This document shows positions 17,665-27,630 of a stretch of DNA of 64,000 nt, one piece after another. The notes below the pieces were generated by a model, which did no database searches, was not told where the DNA came from, and saw only the letters and a program-made list of their open reading frames with translations. Position 1 is the stretch's first letter. Each line of letters opens with the position of its first letter. Source of the stretch: Pseudoalteromonas spongiae UST010723-006 (GTDB lineage Bacteria; Pseudomonadota; Gammaproteobacteria; Enterobacterales; Alteromonadaceae); assembly GCF_000238255.3 (NCBI RefSeq), contig NZ_CP011040.1:1302001-1366000 (forward strand), read 5' to 3'. The position numbers and the translations under genes were made by a program.

Positions 17665-19380
17665 CTATAAAGCACTGGCAAGTTCAACCAAGTTAACAAA
17701 TTCACCGCGATAGTTAAATGGGTCATCTCCCCTATTTGCTCGTGCAATTGTGGCAATATCTTGGTAATTCATACTGCCTAAGTACTGACTCTGCTTTAAC
17801 TTTTGCGCAAATGCCGCGACTGAGGACGCAAATTTAAAATCCAAACTGGCACTATTGAAATTATTTAACACCTGTTGTTTATTAACTACTTGGCTAATTA
17901 ATTTACTCTCCGTTTCACCCGGTAATTTATAGCGAATTTTTACCTGTAACAGTTCATCGCTAGCGCTTACCACTTGTTTTTGTTGGTAGCGCAGTGCATC
18001 AACTTGCCCTTTATTGCCAGCAAGCGTTAATTCATATAAGGCAGTAACAGTATGACCTGCACCAATTTCGCCGGCATCGACACTATCGTTATTAAAGTCT
18101 TCATCTTTCAGTAAGCGATTTTGATAGCCAATCAAACGATACTCTTTAACTTCTGCTGGGTTAAATTCGAGCTGAATTTTGACATCATTCGCAATACTTT
18201 GCAGTGTGCCGCTCATTTGCCTTAAAAGTACTTTTTGCGCCTCGTGCAGGGTATCAATATAGGCATGATTGCCATCACCAATATTTGCTAATTGTTCCAT
18301 CATGGCATCGTTATAGTTACCGCGACCAAAGCCAAGTGTGGTTAACGAAATACCTTGTTTGCGCTTGTCAGCAATCATCTCTTTGAGTGCATCAATATTG
18401 GTTGTGCCAACATTAAAGTCACCATCAGTGGCTAAAATTATGCGATTCACCCCGCCTTTAATAAAGGCTTTTTTCGCCGCTTGGTAAGCCATTTTGATAC
18501 CACTTTCACCATGTGTACCGCCACCTGCTTGTAGTTTTTGCAAAGCATTAATAATAGTTTGCTTTTCATTGCCTTTAGTGGGGCTAAGTACTAACTGTGT
18601 ATTGCCTGCATAGGTCACCAAACTCACCGTATCGCGTGCCGATAACTGTTTCACCATCATGGTTAAGCTTTGCACCAGTAAAGGCAATTTGTTTTTATCA
18701 TGCATCGAACCCGATACATCCACTAAAAACACCAAATTAGACGGCTTGCGTTCACTCACTGGTAAATCATAACCTTGCAAACCAATTCGCAAAATATGGC
18801 GCTCATCACTCCAAGGCGCTGGCGCTAATTCAGTAAAGGTAGCAAACGGCTGTGATTTATCTTCTGGTACGCGGTAGTTGTAGTCAAAATAATTAATAAA
18901 GGCTTCCTCGCGTACGGCATCTTTTGGTGGCTTTTGCCCCATGCTTAAATAACTACGCACATTGGCATAACTTCCGGTATCAACATCAACCGAAAACGTA
19001 GAAAGCGGTGTGGTTACAGCTTGAAATACCCCATTACTATCACTCGGCAGGTAGTTATCTTGGTTTTGAGGCTGCGTAAAATATTCAGGTGGTGGCGGTG
19101 GTGCTATGCGCTTTCTCATTGCAGGTGCTGCCATTAAGACATGTGGCTGACTGGCCTTCATGTACTTCACAACTCCCCCATCAGTTTGCACATCAGCCAA
19201 TCGACTACCCGTCACAGTAACCTTTTCAACCTCGGCAGCCTCTTTATTTTCTAAAGCAGTTTGGACTTGTTTTTCATTTTCAGGCTGCTTTGCAATTGTT
19301 GTTTCCGATTCTTGATTCGAACAACCAGAAATAAATAGCGTGCCGATTGTTAATGCGATTAAGGTTTTATTTGTTTTCAT
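17665..19380 (-). CDS. vWA-domain lipoprotein (YfbK-like)
   Basis: A 571-residue lipoprotein, lipobox ISGC at residues 17-20. Domains in order: a linker with VEKVTVTGSRLADVQ, the N-terminal von Willebrand-associated domain (FQAVTTPLSTFSVDVDTGSYANVRSYL), a vWA domain with an intact MIDAS start (FLVDVSGSMHDKNKL) and ATDGDFNVG, and the C-terminal DUF3520 region (ANRGDDPFNYRGEFVNLVELA). E. coli YfbK has this layout. Probably tethered to the outer membrane, binding a divalent metal and a protein partner. First gene of an operon with the sigma factor and anti-sigma-like gene. Confidence 0.88.
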   Translation of the reverse strand: MKTNKTLIALTIGTLFISGCSNQESETTIAKQPENEKQVQTALENKEAAEVEKVTVTGSRLADVQTDGGVVKYMKASQPHVLMAAPAMRKRIAPPPPPEYFTQPQNQDNYLPSDSNGVFQAVTTPLSTFSVDVDTGSYANVRSYLSMGQKPPKDAVREEAFINYFDYNYRVPEDKSQPFATFTELAPAPWSDERHILRIGLQGYDLPVSERKPSNLVFLVDVSGSMHDKNKLPLLVQSLTMMVKQLSARDTVSLVTYAGNTQLVLSPTKGNEKQTIINALQKLQAGGGTHGESGIKMAYQAAKKAFIKGGVNRIILATDGDFNVGTTNIDALKEMIADKRKQGISLTTLGFGRGNYNDAMMEQLANIGDGNHAYIDTLHEAQKVLLRQMSGTLQSIANDVKIQLEFNPAEVKEYRLIGYQNRLLKDEDFNNDSVDAGEIGAGHTVTALYELTLAGNKGQVDALRYQQKQVVSASDELLQVKIRYKLPGETESKLISQVVNKQQVLNNFNSASLDFKFASSVAAFAQKLKQSQYLGSMNYQDIATIARANRGDDPFNYRGEFVNLVELASAL

Positions 19381-19766
19381 AATCTGTCTCTTTTATAGAT
19401 GGTTTAACGCTATAAACGGACGACGATAAGTTTGGGGGTGAATTATTTTTTAGGTTTTTGTTCGTACTCTCTTAGAGCTCTACCCACCACTTTTCACTTT
19501 TTAATGGCGTGTCAAATCATATTGGCACTCTTTGAAACAAAGAACACCTTAGAATTTGATTGATTTTCATACACAAATTACAAAGAATAACTACAAAACC
19601 AGCCAATGCTTTGCAACCTTTACGTGTTTTGCTAAGAGGATAAACTAAATGTTACAAATCATTTAAGTGTCAAAAACAGCTTCATATTGACTGATAGTTT
19701 GATTACTGTAAATTTAACGGATTAATGGATAACCACATGTTTTAAAAACAATTACAAGGTTTTATA
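19381..19766. promoter_or_regulatory. Divergent intergenic region
   Basis: 386 bp between the divergent vWA lipoprotein and PKD/LVIVD lipoprotein genes; both promoters must be here. No operator or repeat was recognised. Confidence 0.4.
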
Positions 19767-22700
19767 ATGTATCAAAGGACTTTGATTAAGTTTTTCTTAT
19801 TTATAACTCTATACGGTTTAGTCGCTTGTGGCGGTAGTAGTAAAAAACCAATACAACAGGTAAATAACTCCCCAATTGTTAACGCAGGTGCTGATTTTCA
19901 TGTTAATGAAACCTATGAGGTAAAATTATTTGCAACAGCTTCTGATCCTGACGGCTCTATTACAACAATTAATTGGCAACAAACCGCAGGCCTTCAAGTA
20001 GAACTATTAAACAGTAATAGCCTAACACCATCATTTGTCGCACCTACAGTTGCTGTAGGTGAACAGCAAACTCAAATAACCCTCCAAATAACAGCGGCTG
20101 ATAATAAAGGAGCTTCGTCCTCCGATAATATCACTATTACAATCAATGCTGTAAATGAAGCACCGATTGTCAATGCTGGTGAAGATATTGAAGTCAATGA
20201 AAAACAGTTGGTTGAAATTACAGCTACCGCAAGTGACGATGATAATAAAATAAAATCTATCCTATGGCAGCAAATATCAGGAACACCTGCGTTAATTGAT
20301 GACATTAATAGTTTAAAACTTTCATTTGTTGTACCTAGCATTCCATTATCTCAGCAGCAAGATAAACTCGTTTTCCAAGTAATGGTAACAGATGAGTTAG
20401 GCTTAACAGCGGAAGATGACATTGTTATTACCGTTAATCCTTTAAGTCGTGCACCAATTGCCAATGCTGGAACTGACAAAACTTATTTATCAAGTGAGTT
20501 GATCCACCTTGATTGTTCTTTGAGTTCAGATCCTAATAGTTACCAGCTTTCATATGATTGGCAACAAACACAAGGGGATGAAATTTTAATAGAACAGGCC
20601 ACTAGCTGTAATCCAAGCTTTACTTTACCTAACCAACCCTCTCAAGTAGATGTGATGTTAACTGTTACGAACGAACTAGGATTAGCATCTCAAGATACAG
20701 TGAGAATTACAGCGCGAGAATATCAAGGTAATTTAAATGAAATTGGGCACGATAAAGTAATTTTACAGAGTAAATTAAACTCAAATGGTATTTATCACCT
20801 TTCATTAAATCCTGAAAAGGACATCGCTTTTGTCTCTGATAGCAATATTTTAACTGCAGTTGATATTTCAGAGCCGTTTGATTTAAAACCTCACCCTTGG
20901 CAAGGTACTTCAGGAACCTGCCAATCCAGTTTTAGCCAAGGTAACTTTTTGGTTGCAAGTTGTGTTGACGAGCTTCGCTTTTTTGATATTTCTGATTTAA
21001 ATAACATTCAATTGGTTAGCACAGTTAGAACAAATACCTCATTTAACAATTTTGAATTGTCAGGAAACCTTCTACTAGCATCAGCTCCAATAAATGTTGG
21101 TTCTAACCAAACAGAGCGTATTGTTGCTCTAGATATTTCAAATTTAAACAATGTCCCTTTTATAGATATTTCGACAATTAATAACGTTTTTAATGCTAAC
21201 GATGCCTGGGTATCTGGTCTTGCAATCAAAGATAAGACCCTTTTCACCGCAGCAAGTGATGGAATGTTAAGGACTTTTGATATCTCAAATATCACAGCGA
21301 CTAGCCTTATAGCTACATTAGATTTAAAGGTTCCCCTTGGTGAAATAGCTGTAACAGGAACAAGCTTGTCTGTCGCTGCGACAACAAAAGGTGTTGTGCT
21401 AGTTGATATAACTGAATCACGTAATCCGATTATCGCAGCAAACATTACAGCCCCTCAAGGAGCATACAACCTATCTCAAAATGCGAATGTGCTGAGTGTT
21501 GCCAGTACTAGCTTTAATGAAATCATGTTTTTTGATATTAATAATTTAAATTCACCAATTTTAATTGGTAAAAAAACTGAAGCATTTAGAGGTGTAGGGC
21601 TTTTCTTACAGAATGATACTTTATTCTATTTAGATAGCAGCTTAGCAGCATTAATTAGCCAAGATGTATCTAATTTATCTGGATTAGCTGGTGTTGAAAT
21701 CACGCCTAGCACAGGAGCAAAAATTAGTAGTATTGCTGCCAGTAATAACAAGTTATTTTTTTCAAGTGACGATAACCGGTTAGTATCGGCGAGTATTACG
21801 GATAATAATAACCTAGCTATAAAAGCCTCGTTAGATGTTTCTCAAGCAAACAATATTACACTGATGGATGATCAGCTCTTCTTAGCAGCAAACGACAATT
21901 CATTGAAACTAGTCGATGTGTCTGATGAAAATAAACTAACTTTAACATCTCAATTGCAAGTTGATGAGGCTATTTCCGCAATAATCCCTCATGGTAATAA
22001 TGTATTGATTAGTGAAGGTAATAGTAAGCTCCAATTACTCGATGTTTCAAAAGCCGAAGTTATCAAACCAATCTCAGAATTAATTCTGAATTCAGGCCGA
22101 ACAATCGGAGGTATTGATTCAAATGACTTATCAATTATCACAGCAACTCAAGATAACTCTTCAGTAGTTCAATTAAATTCCAGCGGCGAATTAGAATCAA
22201 TTGCCAATATTTCTTTTGACTCAGCTCCAGATGAAGATGGATGGGAATATAACTCTGTTGTTATATATAAGAATTATGCCTATCTTTTAGCAAAATACTA
22301 TGGCCTTCGCATACTTGATATTTCCAATCCAAAATCTCCTCAATCGGTTAAATCAGTTTCAGACATATCGGGAAGTCAATTAAAGTTAATTGATAATAAA
22401 CTGTTTGTAATTGACCCTTTTAGCGGAGTATCTATTTACGGCTTAGACGCTCCTACTGAACCGCGTCAATTATCAAGCTACTTAACTCGAAATTCTATCT
22501 ATAAAGTCGCAATTGACAGTGAAAAAGTTTACAACTTAGAGCGAGAACGAGCAACTCATCATGATTGGACATTTTGGCCTCTAAAAGAAACTTTTTCTTT
22601 AGTTGACTTTACAAAGTCAATAAAGCTTAAACAGTCATATTCGCTAGTTAATACAGATTCAAATTTATCTTATGACGCAACATGGCAATTAGATGGTCCA

Positions 22701-22877
22701 GTAAAATTAGTTTGTATAGTAACAGGTGGTAGTTGCTCGGTTGAACAAGATACTACCAGTAAAACAGCTAAGATAATTTGGCAAATACCCAGTGATGCAG
22801 GTGATCACCTTATTTCAGTATTACTTGCTAATTCAAACTTTTATGATGTAGCTGAAGACAGTGTTATTGTAGAGTAA
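19767..22877 (+). CDS. Lipoprotein, PKD-like domains plus LVIVD repeats
   Basis: A 1036-residue lipoprotein with lipobox LVAC and a CGGSSKKPIQQVNNSP tether. Residues about 30-310 form three PKD/REJ-like domains (for example NAGADFHVNETYEVKLFATA and NAGEDIEVNEKQLVEITATA, each ending in an ITIT/ITVN strand). From about 330 to 920 there are many repeats of the LVIVD type (RILDISNPKSPQSV, LKLVDVSDENKLTL, VVLVDITESRNPII), expected to fold as one or two beta-propellers. Surface or periplasmic; ligand unknown. The final domain (about 950-1036) is Ig-like. Not related in sequence to the 6598 protein beyond the tether. Confidence 0.8.
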   Translation: MYQRTLIKFFLFITLYGLVACGGSSKKPIQQVNNSPIVNAGADFHVNETYEVKLFATASDPDGSITTINWQQTAGLQVELLNSNSLTPSFVAPTVAVGEQQTQITLQITAADNKGASSSDNITITINAVNEAPIVNAGEDIEVNEKQLVEITATASDDDNKIKSILWQQISGTPALIDDINSLKLSFVVPSIPLSQQQDKLVFQVMVTDELGLTAEDDIVITVNPLSRAPIANAGTDKTYLSSELIHLDCSLSSDPNSYQLSYDWQQTQGDEILIEQATSCNPSFTLPNQPSQVDVMLTVTNELGLASQDTVRITAREYQGNLNEIGHDKVILQSKLNSNGIYHLSLNPEKDIAFVSDSNILTAVDISEPFDLKPHPWQGTSGTCQSSFSQGNFLVASCVDELRFFDISDLNNIQLVSTVRTNTSFNNFELSGNLLLASAPINVGSNQTERIVALDISNLNNVPFIDISTINNVFNANDAWVSGLAIKDKTLFTAASDGMLRTFDISNITATSLIATLDLKVPLGEIAVTGTSLSVAATTKGVVLVDITESRNPIIAANITAPQGAYNLSQNANVLSVASTSFNEIMFFDINNLNSPILIGKKTEAFRGVGLFLQNDTLFYLDSSLAALISQDVSNLSGLAGVEITPSTGAKISSIAASNNKLFFSSDDNRLVSASITDNNNLAIKASLDVSQANNITLMDDQLFLAANDNSLKLVDVSDENKLTLTSQLQVDEAISAIIPHGNNVLISEGNSKLQLLDVSKAEVIKPISELILNSGRTIGGIDSNDLSIITATQDNSSVVQLNSSGELESIANISFDSAPDEDGWEYNSVVIYKNYAYLLAKYYGLRILDISNPKSPQSVKSVSDISGSQLKLIDNKLFVIDPFSGVSIYGLDAPTEPRQLSSYLTRNSIYKVAIDSEKVYNLERERATHHDWTFWPLKETFSLVDFTKSIKLKQSYSLVNTDSNLSYDATWQLDGPVKLVCIVTGGSCSVEQDTTSKTAKIIWQIPSDAGDHLISVLLANSNFYDVAEDSVIVE

Positions 22878-22924
22878 ATCATAAGGGCAATACTATCACT
22901 TTGATTTCAAACCGTTAAACACAA

Positions 22925-22956
22925 AACACCCACCAATAATTAGGTGGGTGTTTTTT
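22925..22956. terminator. Bidirectional rho-independent terminator
   Basis: AACACCCACC, loop AATAATTA, GGTGGGTGTT followed by TTTT. It separates the convergent PKD lipoprotein and hydrolase-KTSC genes; the opposite strand also has a T-rich run. Confidence 0.85.
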
Positions 22957-22963
22957 ATTAACG

Positions 22964-24121
22964 TCAATATTCTTTCACAAGAGCTAAGGGTTCATCTCCT
23001 GAAACTATCAAATAAGTATTGCTCTCAATATCTAGTTTTTCAAATGAGTATCGTCCCCTGATATGTTCATTGAAAAACCTTCCCATGGATGTTGAATAAT
23101 AAAAGTCGTCCCACAGCAGAATAGGTATATCAAAGTATCGATAGACTTCTCCAGACTCAAATTTCAAATCAAGCACTTTATTTATTGATGAGTAGCCGAT
23201 ATGTGAAAAAGCACTGGAGCTCACCGGATGTTGCTCAAATAGTGGGAATGGTATTTGATTCAAAACAGAGCCGTTTATTCCTTCACCAATCTTTGCTGCT
23301 ACATTTGATGAGCGAATATAAGAGTCGATTAAGCCATGTCCTGTAGAATCAAACACTGATGCCATTGAAAAATTAGATGGCAGGCTTCCAAACAAAATTC
23401 TTACAGCTCGCATAATTGCATCTTGATCTAATGTTAAATGAGAAATTAATTGAGAGTATTGATCACCCAAGCTCCCACCCAAAGAACTTGTTGGTGTTGC
23501 AATCGACGCTAAGCTTACAAGTGGGTAGTCTGATACAAAGTAACCATCTGAGTATTGGTAGCTAGAGATAACCTCATCAAACAGCGCATTTGTATAGAAG
23601 TTCCCTTGAGAATGACCTACTAAGATAATGCGATTACAAGAATGCATTTGAAATAGTAGCTTTTGATATGCATTTCTGTAATCCGTATCGTTTAATCTTG
23701 AATAATTTACATCATTAAATACATCTCTAATGACGGACTCTACTAATGCAGTTTCATCTGCTGAAAGCGCATCTATCGTGCCACCAATTATCGCAGTTAT
23801 AATTCGATACTTTTCTGATGTTGGAGATAAATCTGCATATTTATGCTGTGCAACTTCAAATATTTGAAGATGTAATGCCTCATCTTCGTTGTGACTGCCA
23901 GTGGGCACTCTACCCTTTTGAAAATTATTCAAATAGACATCTTGAAAGTTATCTAACCAATATAGATTTTTACGAAATGCATCTGATGTTGTAAACATAC
24001 CATTTACATAAAAAAGCCTTAATTGATCAATTTGTTTAGTACAATATCTATCTAATATTTGAATATCTGCAAATACCCAATTTGAACTCAGAGAAAGGAT
24101 AAATACTATTAACCGTATCAT
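22964..24121 (-). CDS. Secreted alpha/beta-hydrolase-like protein with C-terminal KTSC domain
   Basis: A 385-residue protein with a signal peptide (residues 1-18, cleavage near FA/D). Residues 165-175 read IILVGHSQGNF, a lipase-type nucleophile elbow with Ser171; GHG at 261-263 offers the catalytic His. Residues 309-362 (GYSSINKVLDLKFESG, then YRYFDIP and SMGRFFNEHIRGRYSF) match the KTSC domain, named for lysyl-tRNA synthetase C-termini and found in many short proteins. ATG 24121 overlaps the stop of the upstream gene (TAATG) and has GGAG before it, so it is preferred over the ATG nine codons upstream. Substrate unknown; a lipid or ester is likely. Confidence 0.7.
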   Translation of the reverse strand: MIRLIVFILSLSSNWVFADIQILDRYCTKQIDQLRLFYVNGMFTTSDAFRKNLYWLDNFQDVYLNNFQKGRVPTGSHNEDEALHLQIFEVAQHKYADLSPTSEKYRIITAIIGGTIDALSADETALVESVIRDVFNDVNYSRLNDTDYRNAYQKLLFQMHSCNRIILVGHSQGNFYTNALFDEVISSYQYSDGYFVSDYPLVSLASIATPTSSLGGSLGDQYSQLISHLTLDQDAIMRAVRILFGSLPSNFSMASVFDSTGHGLIDSYIRSSNVAAKIGEGINGSVLNQIPFPLFEQHPVSSSAFSHIGYSSINKVLDLKFESGEVYRYFDIPILLWDDFYYSTSMGRFFNEHIRGRYSFEKLDIESNTYLIVSGDEPLALVKEY

Positions 24122-24975
24122 TACTTTACTCCTTGTAAAGCAACACAATCTTTATCCGCAGCTAAATGAAAATCATCATCCCATGGAATAAGACGATGAA
24201 CTTTATTTTGCCCTGTTCGATTAGCAAACGCTCTCTCCAAAGTGTTGAAATAGAGGAGTTTGGGGTTTCTAAAGTGTGGAAAATTAGTCTGTAACACTCT
24301 GGTACACATACTAATATTTACAAAATCCAAGATGATTTTTTTGCCTATATCTTCATCTAAATGAGAGAATCTATTTTGTTCAACATCAATCACTAATTGC
24401 AAGGTTGGTGCGGCTGCTAAACTAAAGGTGATAAGCTCTGGTGAGTCAAATTTTTCATAAACAACTCGCTCATAATCATCTCGAATACCGTTTGAGTTTT
24501 GATCGACGCCGTCTAACGTTTTATAGTCGTCAGGATGTACTGGTGGTAACTTTGGATCAACATAAAAAAGATCACGTATGCGCTGCCAACTATTATTAGT
24601 TTTAGGTTCGTGATTTTCATTCCAATAACGGGCAAGAAAATAGTCAGTACCAGATTTAACTAAATCGCCTCCCTGGTAAACCTTAGCAGGTTGCCATTTT
24701 TCTATGACTGAGTTTTGCACCCAGATCCACCCATCCCAATTAATATTATTTTTAACTGGTTCGATGCCTTTGACCCAGTGCATTGCCACAAATAGATTTT
24801 CGTTATGAGAAACCACATCACCTGCAATATAAACTGAACTTGCATTCCATGGATTATGTTTGGGCTGAATGGTAGCTAAATCAATGTTTTCCTTATAAGA
24901 AGCTAACCGTAATAAGTTCGTTGGATGAACGTGCGCGCAAAAAAGTAGACACGCTAACAGTATCATTCTAACCAT
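24121..24975 (-). CDS. Secreted protein with two carbohydrate-binding (CBM5/12-like) modules
   Basis: A 284-residue exported protein (signal peptide 1-18). Two chitin-binding type-3-like modules lie at about 43-83 (WNASSVYIAGDVVSHNENLF, ending WDGWIW) and 94-132 (WQPAKVYQGGDLVKSGTDYF, ending NNSW), with the aromatic residues that contact sugar. Next comes a calcium-loop-like DGVDQNSNGIRDDYE, and then a helical domain of about 120 residues that I do not recognise. AAGGA precedes the ATG. The stop overlaps the start of the hydrolase-KTSC gene, so the two are coupled and probably act together outside the cytoplasm. Confidence 0.75.
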   Translation of the reverse strand: MVRMILLACLLFCAHVHPTNLLRLASYKENIDLATIQPKHNPWNASSVYIAGDVVSHNENLFVAMHWVKGIEPVKNNINWDGWIWVQNSVIEKWQPAKVYQGGDLVKSGTDYFLARYWNENHEPKTNNSWQRIRDLFYVDPKLPPVHPDDYKTLDGVDQNSNGIRDDYERVVYEKFDSPELITFSLAAAPTLQLVIDVEQNRFSHLDEDIGKKIILDFVNISMCTRVLQTNFPHFRNPKLLYFNTLERAFANRTGQNKVHRLIPWDDDFHLAADKDCVALQGVK

Positions 24976-25177
24976 TTCAAGTTCCTTTTGAATTAGTTGT
25001 TATTACTCCTTAACTCAAGTTCATTTTGTCACCAAAAGCAAATATAAAATGACATAATTATTACAACTCTTTGTTAATAATTGAAATTACTTACTCAAGA
25101 ATAAAACAAAGACATTTTAAATCTGCGACAAGAAGATTTACCCATCACCCCTTTTTAGTAACAGCTCTTCATTTCAT

Positions 25178-25204
25178 AAAAAATTAGCCTCAGATACGAG
25201 GCTA
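25178..25204 (-). terminator. Terminator of the siderophore receptor gene
   Basis: TAGCCTC, loop, GAGGCTA; read on the minus strand it is followed by AATTTTTT. It lies 20 bp beyond the receptor stop. Confidence 0.75.
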
Positions 25205-25223
25205 TTTAGAACGTAAACTGCGA

Positions 25224-27542
25224 TTAGAAACTATATCTCACGCCGACATTCCAGCTTAATGGTTCGCCGCGAACAACGGTCGGGCTCCATGTAGCAATTG
25301 CTCCGTAGTAATCTTTATCAAGCGCGTTATCGATATTTAAATTAACAATTAAATCATCTGTTACATCATAACGTGCCATCAAATTGACTAGAGTTACACC
25401 AGACTGTTCTATTCGATACGGAGTGGTGATTGAAGAACCATTACTATCAAACTGCCCCGTTGGACGGCCATGTTCTACATAGTATTTACTTTTATAATTG
25501 ATACCTAAACCAATTGTTAATCCATCCACTAACTCGCTAAAATCATAAGTGGAATATACGTTAAATAACACTTTAGGTATTTCAGTATTAATACGCTCGC
25601 CGTCGTTATCTTCTGTTTGTGTATAAGAAACGCCACTGTAAATATTCCAACCATCGCTAATGGCACCTGAAACTTCCGCTTCAAAACCACTGGTTTCGTC
25701 ACCATCACCACGAACTCGGTAAGGGGTGTTACCCTGCGCTGTTTGATAATTTTGATCAAATCGTGGATCGCGCTCCGCAACACCATTTTCAATGATTCTA
25801 AATAGTGCACTTGAAAAGTTCAGGGCACCTTCAAGTAATTCAGCTTTTAAGCCAATCTCATAACTTTGGCCTGTAACTGCATCTAACAAGTTGTCATTTG
25901 CGTCATAAACACGTTGCGGACGAAATGCATCAGTGTAGCTGGTGTAAATACTAAAATCTTCATTAAGGTCATAAACTAAACCAGCGTAAGGCGTAATTTC
26001 ATTATCGATTTCACGATTATCGCGTTGCTTTACGAATTGGTTAGTAAGTGGATCATAGCTATCTGAGGTGTAACGCCAATTAGTTGTTCTTAAGCCTGTA
26101 ATAAGTTTAAAGTCGTCATGCAGATTGACGCGCGTTGCGGCAAAGAAGCCACTTGTATCTGTGGTGTTAACATAACTTCGCCCTAAACGCTTAAAGTCAT
26201 AACGCGGTAGTTTTCCATCCCATGTAAACCAATTTGGATTATCTGGGATACTAGATACATTCGAGCTTTTTGTGCCAAAACCTACAGATTCTCGGTCGTT
26301 CATACTGTAACCAATAATCACTTCATGAGTGCGACCGAATAAGTCAACAGGGCCTTGTAGCGTAAAATCAAATGTGACCTGCTCATCTTCACCACCTGGC
26401 ATTACCCAATTAGCGCCAAATGTGCCTGAGCCATCAGGATTCAAGAAATCGTCGTACCAAAGAAACATTAAATGGCCGCCTTCCATATCAATGGTATTGT
26501 AGGTGGCCATTGCATTAAGTAACCAGCCGCTTTCAAAGGAATGATCGATACTTGCAAACGCAGTATGCTCCGTTAAAGGCCAAGCACTCCAAGTTGCAGA
26601 CATACCAGTTTTACCTGGGCCTACTTTTACTTTACTACCATCATTAAAGAAGTAAGGTTGATTATGCGAGTTCATCGCACCGCGCTGGGACGTATCGGCA
26701 TATTCATAGCCGATACGTAATAGGGTGTAGTCAGTTAAATCTGCCTCGGCAGTCACATAAAGCGACGTTTTCTCTTGGCCATAACGTTCAATGTATGAAT
26801 CTTTATCATTATAGGCAGCGGCGACACGACCTCGAATACGACCATCGCTGGTAAGTGGTGTTGAAATGTCTGTTTCAACGCGATAGTGATCCCAACGTCC
26901 TAGCGACGCTGCTACACTGCCTTGAAACTCTTTGCTCGTAGCACGCTTACGTACAATATTTACTGTCGCCGTTGGCTCGCCTTCACCTGTCATAAGGCCA
27001 TTCGCACCACGTAATATTTCTACGCGCTCGTACGCAACTGAGTCGCCATCAACATCAGGACGGCGTCCACCACCAAACTGTTGTACACCGTCAATTTGAA
27101 TACGATTTACTTCGCCGCCTCTAATATTGTATGAGGGGCGATCTAAACTACCTGTACTTGTTGCATGAAAGCCTGTTGAATGCTGTAAAATGTCGGTAAT
27201 GTTAACTGCTTGCCAATCTTGTAATTGCTGATTAGTAATAACCGATACTGATTGTGGCGTTTCTCGCAAACTTAATACAAATTTGGTCGCAGATTTTGTA
27301 GCCGGATCCGAGTAACTGTTTGTGGTGTTGCCGTAAACGTAAATTCGTTCCAGCTCTTGTACGCGATCCGCCTCATTTTCCAGTTCGATTGAAGCGTTAT
27401 CGCCACTGTCTTCTTGGCTGCTGTCTGCTATTTCGTGTTGTTGAGCCAAAACGTTAAACGAAATACTTTGAGAAATTATGAGTGCGAGTGTTGTTAACTT
27501 AAATGCTGGGATTGAAAGCTTAACGCTTTTTAGGGGATTCAT
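25224..27542 (-). CDS. TonB-dependent siderophore receptor
   Basis: A 772-residue outer-membrane receptor of the ferric-siderophore (FhuA/FpvA-like) group. Signal peptide to about residue 34 (FNVLAQQ). Plug domain: SLRETPQSVSVITNQQL, then DILQHSTGFHATS and RGGEVNRIQIDGV, followed by YERVEILRGANGLMTGEGEPTATVNIVRKR. A 22-strand barrel follows, ending GVRYSF with the terminal Phe needed for Bam recognition. ATG 27542 with AAAAGGAAT upstream is preferred over the long frame starting at 27665. A Fur-box-like sequence stands about 70-90 bp upstream, so iron limitation probably induces it. No siderophore synthesis genes are nearby. Confidence 0.92.
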   Translation of the reverse strand: MNPLKSVKLSIPAFKLTTLALIISQSISFNVLAQQHEIADSSQEDSGDNASIELENEADRVQELERIYVYGNTTNSYSDPATKSATKFVLSLRETPQSVSVITNQQLQDWQAVNITDILQHSTGFHATSTGSLDRPSYNIRGGEVNRIQIDGVQQFGGGRRPDVDGDSVAYERVEILRGANGLMTGEGEPTATVNIVRKRATSKEFQGSVAASLGRWDHYRVETDISTPLTSDGRIRGRVAAAYNDKDSYIERYGQEKTSLYVTAEADLTDYTLLRIGYEYADTSQRGAMNSHNQPYFFNDGSKVKVGPGKTGMSATWSAWPLTEHTAFASIDHSFESGWLLNAMATYNTIDMEGGHLMFLWYDDFLNPDGSGTFGANWVMPGGEDEQVTFDFTLQGPVDLFGRTHEVIIGYSMNDRESVGFGTKSSNVSSIPDNPNWFTWDGKLPRYDFKRLGRSYVNTTDTSGFFAATRVNLHDDFKLITGLRTTNWRYTSDSYDPLTNQFVKQRDNREIDNEITPYAGLVYDLNEDFSIYTSYTDAFRPQRVYDANDNLLDAVTGQSYEIGLKAELLEGALNFSSALFRIIENGVAERDPRFDQNYQTAQGNTPYRVRGDGDETSGFEAEVSGAISDGWNIYSGVSYTQTEDNDGERINTEIPKVLFNVYSTYDFSELVDGLTIGLGINYKSKYYVEHGRPTGQFDSNGSSITTPYRIEQSGVTLVNLMARYDVTDDLIVNLNIDNALDKDYYGAIATWSPTVVRGEPLSWNVGVRYSF

Positions 27543-27607
27543 TCTATTCCTTTTAAATAAATGTGTGATTGAATTTGCTCTCATGCAATAACAAACCAAC
27601 ATAACAG

Positions 27608-27630
27608 AAATAGAAATACTTATCATTACC
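27608..27630 (-). promoter_or_regulatory. Putative Fur box
   Basis: On the minus strand the stretch reads GGTAATGATAAGTATTTCTA. It matches about 10 of 14 positions of the TGATAATNATTATCA core. Location 66-88 bp upstream of a siderophore receptor start fits promoter overlap. Confidence 0.6.
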
